From contig CAZUVM010000085.1 of assembly GCA_964623885.1 (NCBI GenBank), forward strand, positions 1 through 48,476: DNA of 48,476 bases, read 5' to 3'. The position numbers and the translations under genes are program-made. The stretch is from CAZUVM01 sp964623885. GTDB lineage: Bacteria > Verrucomicrobiota > Verrucomicrobiia > Limisphaerales > UBA8199. This document shows, piece after piece, positions 1 through 8,968 of the stretch (position 1 is the first letter of the stretch; every line of letters begins with the position of its first letter). The notes under the pieces were generated by a model. That model had not been told where the DNA came from. It worked only from the letters and a program-made list of their open reading frames with translations, and ran no database searches.

Positions 1-354
1 CGGCATCGGCTGTTTGTAATACTGACCCCTCCAGCTATCCCAGACCCGCCGCTTGATTTCTCGGCGGTGATCGTACGCAGTTTTGTAGTCCAACCAATTG
101 GGCAGGATGCTCTGGGCGTTGTGACACCGGGAACAGCGGCCCATCACGATAGGCAAAACATCGCGCAGATACGTGGCGTTCGCGTCTGATAACGCGGCAG
201 CCGGAGCGTGAGCTGCCGGTGCTGGTGCAGCCGCGGCTTTGGTTGCGTTCCGGGCAGCCTCATCCGCCTGGGCAGCGAATTGACAGGCCATCAGGGCGGT
301 GATTGCGATTCCGGCGAGTTTCAGCGGGCGATTTAGTTTAATTGGCGTGCGCAT
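1..354 (-). CDS. Secreted c-type cytochrome, C-terminus cut off by window edge
   Basis: Reading the minus strand from the ATG at 354 gives 118 codons open to the window edge. The start MRTPIKLNRPLKLAGIAITA is a positively charged, then hydrophobic signal peptide ending near AAQADE. An Ala/Pro-rich linker follows, then the haem-binding motif CSRCH (CxxCH) in the context IVMGRCSRCHNAQ. This motif marks a periplasmic or exported mono-haem cytochrome c. The distal methionine ligand could be in the missing part; the visible end KQPMP contains one candidate. The partner enzyme is not visible because it would lie beyond the left edge. The call as a c-type cytochrome is secure from the motif and signal peptide; the exact subfamily is not. 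Confidence 0.8.
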   Translation of the reverse strand, partial: MRTPIKLNRPLKLAGIAITALMACQFAAQADEAARNATKAAAAPAPAAHAPAAALSDANATYLRDVLPIVMGRCSRCHNAQSILPNWLDYKTAYDHRREIKRRVWDSWRGQYYKQPMP

Positions 355-704
355 AGGCTTTCTTTCAGTTCAATGCCGAAAGGGAGTCCACTTCCGGATG
401 AACCTTCTGGCCGGCGCGCCGGACGTGCCCGCAGCGGAGCGTCTGGCCGAAGAGTTGAAGTGGACTTGGCTTTCAATGAATCCACGGTAGGCGCGGTCCA
501 CGGATCGCACTACACATCTATTGCTAAAATCAGGCCAGTTTTTGGTGTTAGCGCAATTTAGTGCGTTAGGGCGGGCGTTCTCCAATGATAAGTAACTAAC
601 ATTTTATACGATACTAAAAGCAAGATATGCTAACTCATGCTGGGCAAGACAATTGTGGCAGGAATATTTAAGACAGAAGAATTGAAGACAAGGCGCGATC
701 TGGC
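355..704. other. Intergenic region without a convincing gene; contains a 10-bp inverted repeat
   Basis: Short overlapping reading frames here on both strands lack a recognisable domain, signal peptide or ribosome binding site. The notable structure is the perfect inverted repeat AGTCCACTTC (385-394) / GAAGTGGACT (457-466). It encloses a 12-bp palindrome CCGGCGCGCCGG (411-422). On the minus strand this block lies in the leader of the cytochrome gene, about 30 bases before its ATG. The 540-700 stretch is AT-richer and shows nothing further. Confidence 0.5.
385..466. repeat. Inverted repeat block (10-bp arms, inner palindrome)
   Basis: Arms AGTCCACTTC and GAAGTGGACT are exact reverse complements 62 bases apart, with a GC palindrome between them. 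It could be a leader-RNA structure of the cytochrome gene or a small non-autonomous mobile element. No target-site duplication is evident in the immediate flanks. Confidence 0.5.
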
Positions 705-1935
705 TCAGGTTTCGATTAGAGTTGCGCCTTTAAGCAGTTCCGCGGGATGGGCAATACCGACTCCAGGTCCTTGCGGAACCGTGATTGCACCATCCACCAC
801 GCGGAGTGCAGGTTCGAACCATTGGCCGTAGGTTTCGACGCCTTTTTTGTATTCCTGCCATGGCCCGATTTGCGGGGTGCAGGCTGCGAACGAGAGCGTG
901 TAGACGAAGCCGAAGCCGCCGGAGAGATGGACCGTAGTCGGTAGGCCGGCGAGCTCGGCCATGCGGGCGACGCGGCGAGAACGAATCAGGCCACCGTAAT
1001 AAAACAAATCGGGCTGCACGATATCGGCGACGCGGTTGCGAATCATCCATTGGAACCGCCACTGGCTGGATTCCTGTTCACCCAGCGCGACCGGGATGGT
1101 TAACGCGTCGGCGACTTTTTTCGTGGCGTCGAAATTGTCGAACGGACAAGGTTCTTCGTAGTGAATGCAATGGATATCTTCGAGTCGTCGGCCGATCTCG
1201 ATGGCCTGGGGAGGGTCATATGAGCTGTTGGCGTCGGCGAGGATGACCATTTTGTCACCAAGCGCTTGGCGGGAAAGGCTGATGAGCCCGGGCGTGCATG
1301 CGCCCGCCGAGGCGGTACTTGACCGCTTTAGCGCCGGTCTGATCGATCAGACTTTTCAAGTAATCGACTTCCTGTTGCGGGGTGGTATCGCGGCGCTCGC
1401 TGGCGACGTAAAACGGCACGGTAGTCCGTATCACGCCGCCTAACATTTGAGGAATGGATTGGCCGGTCATGCGGCCGAGTAAATCCAGGATGGCGAACTC
1501 AACGAGCGCGATGGGGGACCACAACGCGAGGCCGAGCAGCTTGTAATTACTTTTATAGCGATAGACCTGGAACAAATGTTCCTCAAGATCGCGCGCGTCT
1601 TTGCCAATGAAGTAGGGAATGATCAGTTGGGTTAGGATTGGTCGCAGCACATCGATGCGGCCATTGTCGACGGAAATGCCTTCGGCTCCATTTTTGGCGC
1701 GGACGCGCAGGAACCGATCGCGGCCTTTGCGGAGGAGCTGAATGGACTCGATGAGGACGGGTTCATTCAGGGATTTGAGCTGGAGGACAGGTTGCGCGGC
1801 GGCGTTTTCGAGGGCGGTATCGCTCACGTTTGCAGGCGCGGGTTTTGAAGCCGGCGCGGCGACTCCGGGTGGGACGAGAGACAGAGCGCTCGCACTGGCG
1901 GCGCGGGTCAGGAAACGACGGCGAGAGAGTTTCAT
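705..1935 (-). pseudogene. Tat-exported enolase-superfamily (mandelate racemase/muconate lactonizing type) enzyme, frameshifted
   Basis: Two consecutive minus-strand frames (1935-1255 and 1250-705) are the two halves of one enzyme. The first begins MKLSRRRFLTRAAS, a twin-arginine signal, and continues into the N-terminal capping domain and early barrel (VKYRLGGRM). The second starts with the barrel sequence MVILADANSSYD, a typical metal-ligand strand of this superfamily. It carries further conserved strands (HYEEPCPFDN, GEQESSQW, IVQPDLFYYGG) and a C-terminal HLSGGFGF. In the second frame the coding similarity extends upstream into PGLISLSRQALGDKM, so the break lies between 1290 and 1310, within an imperfect hairpin (CGGGCG 1289-1294 / CGCCCG 1301-1306). 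About ten residues seem to be missing as well. The family dehydrates or epimerises sugar acids; the substrate is not predictable. It is either a true pseudogene or an assembly error. Confidence 0.8.
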
Positions 1936-2063
1936 AGGAGAGCCCGGTTATTGGGATTCGGCCTGCGGTGCTTGCATAAGATAAATGCAGGTTAATACAG
2001 AGCGGGGAAGAGCCAAAGTGGGAAGTCGTAGACGGCCTGGAGATCCGTCGTGGAAATTGATCA

Positions 2064-2085
2064 GGGACGCCGCGGACGGCGTCCC
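2064..2085 (-). terminator. Perfect 9-bp hairpin downstream of the LamG gene
   Basis: GGGACGCCG (2064-2072) pairs with CGGCGTCCC (2077-2085) across a CGGA loop, 17 bases past the stop of the LamG gene. No T-run follows on the minus strand, so termination is uncertain. The same GGACGCCG/CGGCGTCC stem recurs at 42263-42282, suggesting a dispersed repeat reused at gene ends. Confidence 0.45.
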
Positions 2086-2101
2086 TACCGTCCGGCGGTT
2101 T

Positions 2102-3826
2102 CTATTGTTTCAGGCGGTAGAAAGCGGCGGGGGTGGGGGCGGGCAAGACGACGCTGTACGCGTTATTGGTAAGCGAAACGCTGTTCGTGACGTCCGTCCA
2201 GGCTGCGACGGAGAGGCTAGTGCAGCTCTGCAAATGCACGCCTCCGGAGTCACTACGCCACGAGAGAATGAGGTTCTTTCCGGTACGGGCGATGGAGAGC
2301 GTGGGGCGGAATGTAACAAACTGCTGGTCGGGGCCGGCGGAGTAATGGCTGGCGATATCCTGATCGCTCAGGATTCCCGCCCAGATGCGGAATTCGTCAA
2401 AACTGCCGTTGAAATAGGGATCGCGGTCCCACTGAGAACGACCGAGCCAGCTGCTGTAATCGGTAAACCGGCTGGTGGGATTGAAGGTGCCGGAGGCAGA
2501 TGCGGCCAGGGTCCCGTTGAGATACAGTCGCGCCGATCCGGCGCCTGGGTCGTAGGTAATGGCGACATAAACTTCCTGGCCAAGAGGGAACGGTCCATTA
2601 CCGGTTAGCACGAGGGCATCCGGGTCCGTGGTGTTGCCGAACGGGTTCACGGTGGTTTCTTCAAACCCGGGCAGTTCGGTGCCGCCTACCGCGGGAGTGA
2701 AAATGACGTAATTGGTGCCTTGCCCGTTGGCGTTGGTGCCGCGATCGGATATGCCGAAATCAAACACGCGCTGCCAGACGTTGGTGGCCGGTCCGTTCCA
2801 TGTTACCCAGGCTTCGATTGTAAAATTGGAGAGAGCGGAAATAGGGCGTGGCGGCAAGAGGACGCAACCACTGGCGCCGTTGAAAACCAGCGTGCCGTTG
2901 CCGGTGAAACCACTGCCGTCCGGGACGCCGTTGGTGTACGGAGGTTCGGCGCTGCCGGACACCAGCACGCCGTTGGCGCCCCGGATGGAGTCGGTTACCA
3001 CGCTACTCTCGGGCGAGCCATCAAAGCTGTAGCGGTGGCGCAGCACCAGCCCGGGCTCAGGCGGCGCGCATTTGCCGGCGGCTCCCGCGTGGAATAGAGC
3101 GGCTACCTCTAACGCCGTCAAAGAGCGGTTGTATATCGAGGGTTCATCAATGACCCCGATGAAAGGAAACCAGGCGCCGGTCGTTGCCGGCCAGCCGCCG
3201 GTGATTCCCGTCCCGAGCTCGTAGTAGTAACTCGACCCATAACCTTCCTGGGTGAACGGCGTGCTGCCGATGGCGGTACCATCCAGGTAGAGGATCTCGG
3301 TTGTGCCATCGTAAGTGACGACAACGTGATGGAACAGGCCGTTGTTCACGGCTCCAGGGCTAATGAGCTGCGGTGCCACTGATGACCAGAACAATTGGGC
3401 GTACAGCAAACCGTTAGTGCCGACGTAAAGAGCCGGCACAAAACCACCGAGGTTACTGTTGAAAGGTGGCAGGTCCTGTTGCCCCAGAATGACCCCGGAA
3501 GCAGAAGTTTGGAACCAGACTTCGAATGAGAACGGTGAGTTGCCAGCGCCTGAGGTGGGCACGGGAAAAAGATTTTGCGGCAGCGCGATGTAATCGTCAC
3601 CACTGCCGCTGATCTGAAACGCGGTGCCTACTTCACCCGTAGTGAATTGCACGCCGCCAACCAGGACGGCATCGCCAATCGACACCGAATCAAAGCCGTT
3701 TCCTTCACCGCGCCACCAATGGACCAATCCGGAAGGTGGGGTGAGGCAATTCTGAGCGCCGGCGGAAAATGCAAACGCTATGCAAATGCCGATTGTCAAC
3801 GTTATCCCTGAGCGAAATGTTTTCAT
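2102..3826 (-). CDS. Secreted protein with two LamG/concanavalin-like domains
   Basis: The 574-residue product begins with signal peptide MKTFRSGITLTIGICIAFAFSAGAQ. Two laminin-G-like jelly-roll domains follow, at about residues 28-255 and 263-500. Each has the pattern of this fold: ALP/LLP strands, SFEVWF or TIEAWV, YLDGT or YLNGTLAAS, and IDEPSIYNRSL or FDEFRIW near the end. The last 70 residues (about 505-574) match the short C-terminal beta-sandwich of many Verrucomicrobia secreted proteins, with LILSWRS, HLQSCTSL and final FYRLKQ. No catalytic motif is visible, so it probably binds carbohydrate or protein outside the cell. An AGGGG about 10 bases before the ATG supports this start. The gene stands alone, divergent from the SGNH/TPR gene at 4217. 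Confidence 0.85.
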   Translation of the reverse strand: MKTFRSGITLTIGICIAFAFSAGAQNCLTPPSGLVHWWRGEGNGFDSVSIGDAVLVGGVQFTTGEVGTAFQISGSGDDYIALPQNLFPVPTSGAGNSPFSFEVWFQTSASGVILGQQDLPPFNSNLGGFVPALYVGTNGLLYAQLFWSSVAPQLISPGAVNNGLFHHVVVTYDGTTEILYLDGTAIGSTPFTQEGYGSSYYYELGTGITGGWPATTGAWFPFIGVIDEPSIYNRSLTALEVAALFHAGAAGKCAPPEPGLVLRHRYSFDGSPESSVVTDSIRGANGVLVSGSAEPPYTNGVPDGSGFTGNGTLVFNGASGCVLLPPRPISALSNFTIEAWVTWNGPATNVWQRVFDFGISDRGTNANGQGTNYVIFTPAVGGTELPGFEETTVNPFGNTTDPDALVLTGNGPFPLGQEVYVAITYDPGAGSARLYLNGTLAASASGTFNPTSRFTDYSSWLGRSQWDRDPYFNGSFDEFRIWAGILSDQDIASHYSAGPDQQFVTFRPTLSIARTGKNLILSWRSDSGGVHLQSCTSLSVAAWTDVTNSVSLTNNAYSVVLPAPTPAAFYRLKQ

Positions 3827-4216
3827 GCAATTGAGACCCCTGGTTCTTCACAGCCAAAGCCGGTGAACAGATCCGCGGGTCCAGCGATACTCTCGTGAAT
3901 GATCTGGGCGCGCTCAATGAGGTGAATTGCTGAAAATTTGCTGTATGAGTCCTGCCGGGAAAAGCGCTACTGGAGCGGCGCGACGTCCCGGCGCGGAGCG
4001 GCAACGAGCCAACAAGAGCATTGGAAAGTCCTGAGCGCATCATCCTATCGGAGCGCTGCGGGCCAGGACGTCCCGCGCTCCACACAAGTCATCCTGCCAG
4101 ACCTTCCCGTCTGCTCCTCAATGCCTTATTGGCAGTGGGCTGAATCCGGGCACCGCTGCGCTGTGTTTATGTGTGGTTGACTTGAATTATTACGGCTAAA
4201 CTGGCCGAACTGCACC
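3827..4216. other. 390-bp divergent intergenic region with palindromic repeat
   Basis: It separates divergent genes and so should hold promoters for both; no clear -35/-10 pair was found. The central part (about 3955-4081) is GC-rich and self-complementary. Its clearest hairpin is GGAGCGC (4050-4056) / GCGCTCC (4075-4081), with inner GGG/CCC pairing. A related GGAGCGGCGCGACGTCCC stretch lies near 3973. The GGAGCGC...GCGCTCC ends resemble those of the elements at 17619 and 22289. Confidence 0.5.
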
Positions 4217-6706
4217 ATGTCGACCAAACGAAAAGGGCGAAACCCAGCCTCGGCGCCAACCGTCAGTAAGGGTCCGCCTTACTCGGCCAAAAAGCTGTGG
4301 CTGTTTCGGATTGTGGCGTTTGTGGTGGCGCCTTTGGTGTTTGCGGGGTTGTTGGAGCTGAGTCTAAGGCTCTCGGGTTATGGTTACCCGACATCTTTTC
4401 TACTGCCGATTTCGTGGAGCGGGCGAGATGCTTACGTGCAAAACAACCAATTCGGCTGGCGCTTCTTTGGGGCGCAGATGTCACGATTGCCGGAAGCGCT
4501 GTTTCTCTCCCGGCCTAAGCCGCCGGAGATTATCCGAATTTTTGTTTTTGGAGAATCAGCGGCGAAAGGGGAACCCGAGCCTGCGTTTGGCTTGCCGCGC
4601 ATGCTCGAGGCGATGTTATCGATCCGGCACCCCGGCGCGCGGTTTGAAGTGGTTAATGCGGCGATGACGGCGATCAACTCGCACGCCATCCTGCGAATTG
4701 CCAGCGATTGCGCGGCAGCAAATGGAGATATCTGGGTGCTCTATATGGGCAACAACGAAGTCGTGGGACCGTTCGGGCCGGGCACGGTTTTTGGCCAGCA
4801 ATGTCCGCCGCTGCCGGTCATCCGGGCGACGCTCGCAGCAAAGGCCACGCGGACGGGACAATGGCTGGACGCGGGACTGGAGGCGCTGGCAAGGAAACCC
4901 GCGGAAGCGCGGGAATGGCATGGAATGGAAATGTTTCTCGGCCAGCAAGTGCGCCTGGACGATCCGCGGATGGCGGCAGTTTACGCCCACTTCAAAAGAA
5001 ATCTGGGGGACATTCTTGCGGCGGGGGAACGGGAGGGCGCCGGGATCGTGGTCAGCACCGTAGCGAGCAATTTGAAGGATTGCGCGCCGTTTGGCTCGAC
5101 GCATCGCGCCGGTCTGTCGGAGACCGAGCATACGAATTGGGATCGGCTTTATCAATTGGGCACCCAGGCGCAGGAGGCAGGTAATTTTGCCGCAGCCGCC
5201 GAGCAATTCGCGGAGGCAGAAAAAAACGATGGCTCTTATGCCGAATTGCGATTCCGGCAGGCGACTTGCGAGCTTGCGTCGGGCAAGCCGGACAAAGCGC
5301 ATGAAGATTTCGTGGCGGCGCGCGAACTGGATACGCTGCGTTTCCGCTGTGATACCCGATTAAACGAGCTGACAAGGCAAGCAGCGGCAGCGCATCAAGA
5401 TGGGCGCGTGCTGCTGGCGGACGTGGAGCGGGCGTTCGCTGAACACAGCGCTGAGGGATTACCGGGAAGCGAGCTCTTCTACGAGCATGTCCACATGACT
5501 TTTAAGGGGAATTATCTGCTGGCAAAAGCGGTGGCCGAGCAAGTCGAAAAGTTGCTGCCGGCGCGTTTGACCAGCGCCGGTGCACGACCGGCAACGTGGC
5601 CATCCGAAGCCGACTGCGCCCGGAGGCTGGGGTGGTCCGAGTGGAGCAGGGTAACAGCGCTGCAAAAGATTCTGGAGCGCGAGAGCGCCGCGCCGTTTAC
5701 AGGACAGGTCAATCACCAGGCACGAATGGAGTTTTTGACAAAAGAGATCGAAGAAGGCTCAGCAGCCCTAAAGGTTGATGGCCTGGCAGCGGCTCGGACG
5801 GCGTGTGAAACAGCACTGGCAACGAATCGGAACGACGCGGTCATCGTTGGACGATTAGCGTATCTCAAGCAGATGTCCGGGGACATTGGTGGAGCGGTGG
5901 CGCTGGCCCGACACGAGCTGGAGTTGCTACCCAGCGATTCGCAGGGCTGGCATCGGCTGGGATTAATGCTGGTCGGCCAGGAAAAGCTGGACGAGGCGTC
6001 CTCCGCGTTTCGACGGGCGATTGAATTGGACCCGGCGGATGTGCTCAGCCTGCAGAACCTGGCGCAAGCGGATTGGCTGCTGGGCTGGCGCGAGGAAGCA
6101 GCTGCCGAGTTTCGCCGGTCGTTGAAGCTGCAGCCCAATTTTGCCGTGGCCTGGCTCAGCCTGGGACAATTGTTGGGGGAGATGAAGAACGCCGGCGCGG
6201 AAGATTGCTTCGAAAAGGCGCTGACGTGCCGGACTTCGCGGCCAACTGACTTGGTTGCAAGGGCGCGATTTTGCCGCAGCCGCGGCTGGCCGGAAGCAGC
6301 AGTGACGAATTATATGTCGGCGATTGCGTTAAGTCCGGCCGACACCAACCTGCGACTCGAAGCCGGAGAACTGTTGCTGTTGCTCAAGCGCTACAGTGAA
6401 GCGTCCGGACAATTTGCCGAATGCGTTCGACAGGAACCGGAATCAGCGCGGGCGCATCAGCTCTATGGGTCAGCACTGGGCCAGGCGGGCCAAGCCGCCG
6501 GGGCGGAGGCAGAATTCCGTGAGGCGTTGCGGCTGGCGCCGGAGTTACTGGAAGCCAGACTCAATTTAGGCATAGCGCTGATGAGCCAGAGGCGAGTGAG
6601 CGAGGCGAGAACATGCTTTGAGGAAGTTCTGCAGAGAAGTCCCACGAATGAATTGGCGCTGAAGTACCTCGATATGCTGCGGGGCAAAACTGAATCAGGG
6701 AAGTAA
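4217..6706 (+). CDS. Membrane-anchored SGNH-hydrolase-like protein with internal and C-terminal TPRs
   Basis: The 829-residue product has a basic N-terminus and one membrane segment (about 28-50, LFRIVAFVVAPLVFAGLLEL), placing the rest outside the cytoplasm. The SGNH blocks are visible in order: FGES with Ser114 (block I), MGNNE with Asn179/180 (block III) and EHVH with His426 preceded by Glu423 (block V, usually DxxH). A TPR-like helical stretch (about 305-375, LGTQAQEAGNFAAAAEQFAEA) lies between blocks III and V, so the catalytic domain is split by repeats. A second TPR array fills about 490-825 (HRLGLMLVGQEKLDEASSAFRRAIELDP and similar). It is paralogous to the gene at 11229, sharing block order and the AARELDT insert motif. 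A role in esterase or deacetylase action on envelope glycans is inference. Confidence 0.8.
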   Translation: MSTKRKGRNPASAPTVSKGPPYSAKKLWLFRIVAFVVAPLVFAGLLELSLRLSGYGYPTSFLLPISWSGRDAYVQNNQFGWRFFGAQMSRLPEALFLSRPKPPEIIRIFVFGESAAKGEPEPAFGLPRMLEAMLSIRHPGARFEVVNAAMTAINSHAILRIASDCAAANGDIWVLYMGNNEVVGPFGPGTVFGQQCPPLPVIRATLAAKATRTGQWLDAGLEALARKPAEAREWHGMEMFLGQQVRLDDPRMAAVYAHFKRNLGDILAAGEREGAGIVVSTVASNLKDCAPFGSTHRAGLSETEHTNWDRLYQLGTQAQEAGNFAAAAEQFAEAEKNDGSYAELRFRQATCELASGKPDKAHEDFVAARELDTLRFRCDTRLNELTRQAAAAHQDGRVLLADVERAFAEHSAEGLPGSELFYEHVHMTFKGNYLLAKAVAEQVEKLLPARLTSAGARPATWPSEADCARRLGWSEWSRVTALQKILERESAAPFTGQVNHQARMEFLTKEIEEGSAALKVDGLAAARTACETALATNRNDAVIVGRLAYLKQMSGDIGGAVALARHELELLPSDSQGWHRLGLMLVGQEKLDEASSAFRRAIELDPADVLSLQNLAQADWLLGWREEAAAEFRRSLKLQPNFAVAWLSLGQLLGEMKNAGAEDCFEKALTCRTSRPTDLVARARFCRSRGWPEAAVTNYMSAIALSPADTNLRLEAGELLLLLKRYSEASGQFAECVRQEPESARAHQLYGSALGQAGQAAGAEAEFREALRLAPELLEARLNLGIALMSQRRVSEARTCFEEVLQRSPTNELALKYLDMLRGKTESGK

Positions 6707-6780
6707 GAACAAAAAGACTGGGCGGCGGCCAGAAGAACGGGCAAAAGTGGTTAAGCAGCACAGTAGTCTCCGTGCCACCC

Positions 6781-6880
6781 CGCTGAAGCAGCGTGCTAAT
6801 TGTAACTCTTCGACAAACCGCTGAAGCGGTTGGAATCCAGAGCGCATTCAATCACCCACGCTGAAGCGGGGTGTTAATGA
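6781..6880. repeat. Three TGAA-loop hairpin units
   Basis: CGCTGAAGCAGCG (6781-6793), AACCGC-TGAA-GCGGTT (6816-6831, 6-bp stem) and CACCC-aCGC-TGAA-GCGGGGTG (about 6854-6874) repeat at about 35-40 base spacing. The third is followed by TGTTAATGAGA. A diverged copy with a compensated stem lies at 16771-16788. The minus-strand reading INTPLQRG is, from general knowledge, common in Verrucomicrobia intergenic repeats. Confidence 0.65.
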
Positions 6881-6970
6881 GAGCCGGTGAACCGACACGT
6901 AAAAAGGTCGGATTCGCCCGGCCAGGTGACAAAGCGGGAGTGTTGGGCAAAGCGAGTTCGGAAAAGAACT

Positions 6971-6992
6971 GCGCCGCTGGAAACAGCGGCGC
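6971..6992 (-). terminator. Likely intrinsic terminator of the 7063 gene
   Basis: GCGCCGCTG (6971-6979) pairs perfectly with CAGCGGCGC (6984-6992) across a four-base loop. On the minus strand the stem is followed by AGTTCTTTTCC, a moderately T-rich tail, about 70 bases after the stop codon of the minus-strand gene. Confidence 0.55.
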
Positions 6993-7062
6993 AGGTGTCA
7001 ACGACTCGCTATGCACTTGACCGGCATCCGCGCGCTTCAGATACGCGAAAGCCGGCCAGCAA

Positions 7063-8673
7063 TCACGGAGCATTAGTGCTGTAAAGCTGGAAGAAGGCTT
7101 TGTTCGGATAGTCCGCGAGAGTATTCGTATCCGCAAAAATGGCACGCCGGGTGCCATGGTCCAGAATGGTGTAGCCCGGGTCGACCCATCCCGACAGGAG
7201 GTTGGAGGATATGTTGACGCCAGTGAGAAAGCCGTCGGGCTTGTTCCAATCGATCCACCAGGCATCGTGATCCACAACCTTCAACGCGACGGCGCCGGCA
7301 TCGTTTTCGGCTGTCCAGAGAGTTGAATCAATTTCGTAGAAGGGGTCCTCGAGCGGGAAGGTGTCATCAAAGACGACGTTGGTACCGTCGGTCATCTTGA
7401 TCTCCGAATACACCATTTTCTGGCCGATGTTGGCTGGATTGTTCGGTTGATCACCAAAATAAGTGGCCATACTGGCGGCAGGTGCGAAATACGCTATCGC
7501 ATCTGCGCCCATATCGAAGTTGGTGCCGACGCCACCCGGGCCCACAATCGTGATTTGGCTGTTATTGGTAAAGGTGACGCTCCAGGTGCCCAGGATTGAC
7601 GGAGCGGTCATGGACATGATCGCGCCGGTCCCGAAGAAGCCGCTGTTTCCGGTGCCATTGCTGTTGGGCGAATTGGTCTTAAACCGGAAATTGCAAATAC
7701 CCTGGCCGGAACCATTTTGCTGAAACTGAACGTAGATCACGTTGGGATTGTTCCAATCCGGCTCGGTGGTGCTGCCGTCGGTGGAGAGGAAGATATGGCC
7801 CTGGAAACCGCCGTACTTGGCACCGCTCGGGAATTCAGAAATCGTGACCGAGTAGGTCACCGGGTTGGTGTTGCCATACCACCAGTCCACATCGGCGGGA
7901 ATGGAGCGGACGCCATTGCGCTGGTATTGCCCGCCGGATTGCGCCGCGATGATGTTCAAACCTTTCTTGGCCTTCTCGATCGCCATGATCGGTTTGGGTC
8001 GGACAGCGTTGGTATTATAGTTGAACTTGATGTTATCAACAAAGAAGGACGATACCGTGCCTTCATTGGCCGCATTGTAGCCCATGTATTTTTTGAAAAT
8101 AACGCCGGGAATCGGAGGCCAGGCTGGGTCAATCGGGATCACGAAATGATGCCACTGTCCATCGTTGAGGAGGACCGGCTGGTTGGCATTGGGCACCCAC
8201 GTTTGGCCGTACTGTGTGGCTACAAATCCAAAACCAAAACCATTCGGATCTCCTCCCACCATTTGGTTGGTGATATTGATCGTGGAATTGGTGTCCCACA
8301 AGATGTCCATCTCCATATTGGTGTAGTTGAGAGCGGCGAGGGTGGTATCCAGGCCGTAAGCGCTGACGCCGCCTAAGGACAGGCCGACCGAATATTGGTA
8401 GTCGGCAGTGGATCCCGTGGGAAAGGTGGCCGCGATGTGGATAGACCCCGACGTCGGGTCATTATGGGCGTCATTGGTAACCCATTCCTGAACGGTGGTA
8501 GCGCCGCCCCACCAGTGCCAGGCCGCTTTAAGGCCATTGGTGGCGAAATTGGAATTGGTGCCAAAGTCCAGAAGGACATTTTGCGACCGGGCCGAGCCGG
8601 CGAATGCCAGCAGCGCGGTGCAAAAGAGGGCGCAGGACCTGGCGGGTGATACGAGGCGATGGAGTTGTTTCAT
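7063..8673 (-). CDS. Secreted multi-domain beta-sandwich protein, paralogue of the 8969 gene
   Basis: The 536-residue protein has a signal peptide (MKQLHRLVSPARSCALFCTALLAFAGSARS). It starts with a galactose-binding-like beta-sandwich (about 30-220), including NDGQWHHFVIPID and VDNIKFNYNTN. The middle (about 228-430) is shared with the neighbour at 8969: YSVTISEF, DWNNPNVIYVQF, GTWSVTFTN, GPGGVGTNF and a following ATYFGDQ. The end (VALKVVDHDAWWIDW to FFQLYSTNAP) is a short beta-sandwich of the Verrucomicrobia secreted type. No enzyme motif is recognised; carbohydrate binding is plausible from the fold. A terminator-like hairpin lies downstream and an inverted repeat upstream, so it appears to be transcribed alone. 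Confidence 0.75.
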   Translation of the reverse strand: MKQLHRLVSPARSCALFCTALLAFAGSARSQNVLLDFGTNSNFATNGLKAAWHWWGGATTVQEWVTNDAHNDPTSGSIHIAATFPTGSTADYQYSVGLSLGGVSAYGLDTTLAALNYTNMEMDILWDTNSTINITNQMVGGDPNGFGFGFVATQYGQTWVPNANQPVLLNDGQWHHFVIPIDPAWPPIPGVIFKKYMGYNAANEGTVSSFFVDNIKFNYNTNAVRPKPIMAIEKAKKGLNIIAAQSGGQYQRNGVRSIPADVDWWYGNTNPVTYSVTISEFPSGAKYGGFQGHIFLSTDGSTTEPDWNNPNVIYVQFQQNGSGQGICNFRFKTNSPNSNGTGNSGFFGTGAIMSMTAPSILGTWSVTFTNNSQITIVGPGGVGTNFDMGADAIAYFAPAASMATYFGDQPNNPANIGQKMVYSEIKMTDGTNVVFDDTFPLEDPFYEIDSTLWTAENDAGAVALKVVDHDAWWIDWNKPDGFLTGVNISSNLLSGWVDPGYTILDHGTRRAIFADTNTLADYPNKAFFQLYSTNAP

Positions 8674-8820
8674 AGTGAGTTGATGTGTTTATCAAGCAGC
8701 GCGGCGGACGCGAAGAAGCGCTGCATCGGCGCACCGTCGGGCTGGGCGGGCGGGTTGACGTTGCCGCATACTGCTAAACGGGTAACTAAGGACACCTTAC
8801 CATATGGATAAGTGACCAAC

Positions 8821-8842
8821 ATGTCATCAAAAATCATGACAT
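8821..8842. promoter_or_regulatory. Candidate operator: ATGTCAT / ATGACAT inverted repeat
   Basis: A 7-8-7 inverted repeat, ATGTCAT (8821-8827) and ATGACAT (8836-8842), lies about 150 bases upstream of the minus-strand 7063 gene. The sequence CATGTCATCAAAA recurs at 11099-11111, upstream of the paralogous gene. A shared regulator-binding half-site is possible but untested. Confidence 0.35.
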
Positions 8843-8916
8843 TCATTAACAGTTTTTGTGATGTCCCGCGGAGGTGGCCGGCGACGATTCCCGGCCTGGG
8901 CGTACGCCCTCAGAAC

Positions 8917-8946
8917 AAAAAAAGCGCCGCCCTCGCGGGCGGCGCC
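8917..8946 (-). terminator. Strong intrinsic terminator of the 8969 gene
   Basis: On the minus strand GCGCCGCCC pairs with GGGCGGCGC across GCGA, followed directly by seven T residues (plus-strand A run 8917-8923). It starts about 20 bases beyond the stop codon. This is a textbook rho-independent terminator. Confidence 0.85.
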
Positions 8947-8968
8947 TGGGATATTGTGGCAGCGGGGA

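Larger units (their letters stand above)
6707..7062. other. 356-bp intergenic region holding hairpin repeats and a terminator
   Basis: The region separates convergent genes (4217 on plus, 7063 on minus). It contains three copies of a CGCTGAAGC hairpin unit (6781-6880) and a strong GC hairpin at 6971-6992, each listed separately. Frames crossing it (for example a minus-strand stretch ending LINTPLQRG) are translations of the repeat and not genes. Confidence 0.6.

Noticed and set aside
800..830. tRNA-like GGTTCGAACC
   Set aside because: The sequence lies inside the enolase coding region and lacks a cloverleaf; no tRNA gene was found in the window.
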